Shown one piece after another: positions 5,749 to 7,806 of a stretch of 7,806 nt of DNA. Below the pieces are notes generated by a model. The model was given only the letters and a program-made list of their open reading frames with translations. It was not told where the DNA came from and ran no database searches. Source of the stretch: Anaerolinea sp. (GTDB lineage: Bacteria; Chloroflexota; Anaerolineae; Anaerolineales; Anaerolineaceae); assembly GCA_029975965.1 (NCBI GenBank), contig JARKOV010000065.1:1-7806 (forward strand), given 5' to 3'. Numbering within the stretch: position 1 is the stretch's first letter; every line of letters starts with the position of its first letter. A program made the position numbers and the translations under genes.

Positions 5749-5771
5749 CAGCCCGGCGTGATGCCGGGCTG
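5749..5771 (+). terminator. Terminator-like leader hairpin 2 (attenuator or sRNA end)
   Basis: CAGCCCGGC (5749-5757) and GCCGGGCTG (5763-5771) form a perfect 9-bp GC-rich stem with a 5-nt loop. It is followed by TTGTCGTCTT, which is T-rich but not a clean run. It lies between P2 and the 23S gene, so rRNA transcription must read through it, it could attenuate the transcript, or it could end a separate short RNA. Confidence 0.5.
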
Positions 5772-5788
5772 TTGTCGTCTTAAGCGGT

Positions 5789-5844
5789 TTGTTCACCGGC
5801 GAGCGGGATGGAGCGGGAGTTGCATCCTGGTGGCGGGTGAACAA
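5789..5844 (+). other. Leader stem-loop 3, two-part stem
   Basis: TTGTTCACC (5789-5797) pairs perfectly with GGTGAACAA (5836-5844). Inside it, GGATG (5806-5810) pairs with CATCC (5823-5827). A 9-bp perfect closing stem at this distance suggests real RNA structure in the precursor. Confidence 0.55.
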
Positions 5845-5873
5845 CCCGGGCGATGAAGGAAACGACATCGCGG

Positions 5874-5894
5874 GCAGAACGGAGAGCGTTCTGC
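5874..5894 (+). other. Leader stem-loop 4
   Basis: GCAGAACG (5874-5881) pairs perfectly with CGTTCTGC (5887-5894) around the 5-nt loop GAGAG. No T-run follows, so it is not an intrinsic terminator. It stands directly next to stem-loop 5. Confidence 0.55.
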
Positions 5895-5896
5895 GT

Positions 5897-5916
5897 GCAA
5901 TCCCGCCAGGGATTGC
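5897..5916 (+). other. Leader stem-loop 5
   Basis: GCAATCCC (5897-5904) pairs perfectly with GGGATTGC (5909-5916) around the 4-nt loop GCCA. It begins 2 nt after stem-loop 4, and the two could stack coaxially. It ends about 60 nt before the mature 23S 5' end. Confidence 0.55.
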
Positions 5917-5977
5917 CAGGCACCTTACCAAGTGAATAGCAGAAATGCGAGAACTTCAATTTCTCCGTATCACGTGA

Positions 5978-7806
<1,829 letters not shown>

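Larger units (their letters stand above)
5403..5977 (+). other. Gene-free region: rRNA promoter and leader region
   Basis: The 575 nt between the esterase stop and the 23S rRNA hold a hairpin, two promoters, a boxA-like site and several stem-loops, each listed separately. No 16S rRNA, tRNA or credible protein gene lies here. Open frames on the minus strand (for example 5725-5399 and 5931-5650) have no recognisable domain and run across the promoters. Confidence 0.8.

Noticed and set aside
5653..5977. A tRNA, 5S rRNA or other known RNA gene in the leader
   Set aside because: No cloverleaf with a T-loop GTTCRANNC motif and no 5S-like sequence was found. The hairpins do not form a tRNA fold.

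Overview
This is a GC-rich bacterial chromosome window with ordinary dense gene packing. No mobile element, CRISPR array or phage gene is visible. Two features point, by inference only, to Chloroflexota (Anaerolineae-like). One is a lipoprotein whose linker after the lipid-attachment cysteine is built of Thr-Pro repeats. The other is a 23S rRNA gene that has its own promoters and no 16S gene directly upstream. A search with the 23S sequence would settle the placement.

Layout. Positions 1-984 (+) hold the 3' part of a MoeB/ThiF-type sulfur-carrier adenylyltransferase fused to a C-terminal rhodanese domain. A bidirectional terminator at 1005-1037 separates it from a convergent minus-strand unit. 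That unit runs from a winged-helix regulator (2444-1908) into a CPBP/CAAX-type intramembrane protease homologue (1864-1055). Its promoter is striking: consensus TTGACA and TATAAT boxes separated by a 16-bp spacer that is itself a perfect palindrome, so the likely operator sits inside the promoter. Divergent from it is an acetyl-CoA hydrolase/4-hydroxybutyrate CoA-transferase family gene (2673-3974, +). A 65-residue zinc-ribbon protein (4193-3996, -) converges on that gene. Next comes a secreted lipoprotein esterase (4401-5402, +) with a perfect TATAAT box only 8 bp before its ATG and no Shine-Dalgarno sequence, which suggests a leaderless mRNA.

From 5403 to 5977 there is no protein gene. The stretch holds a long hairpin just after the esterase, two good tandem sigma-70-type promoters (5496-5524 and 5623-5651), a possible boxA antitermination site and a roughly 320-nt leader rich in hairpins. 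It leads into the 23S rRNA gene, which starts near 5978 and runs off the window at 7806. About the first 1830 nt are present, covering domains I-III and the start of domain IV.

How the genes work together. The protein genes look like independent small transcription units rather than one pathway. The only clear functional pairing is the regulator with the membrane protease homologue. I see no obvious novel multi-gene system. The items most worth a second look are the palindrome-in-spacer promoter of that pair, and the separately promoted 23S gene with its structured leader.
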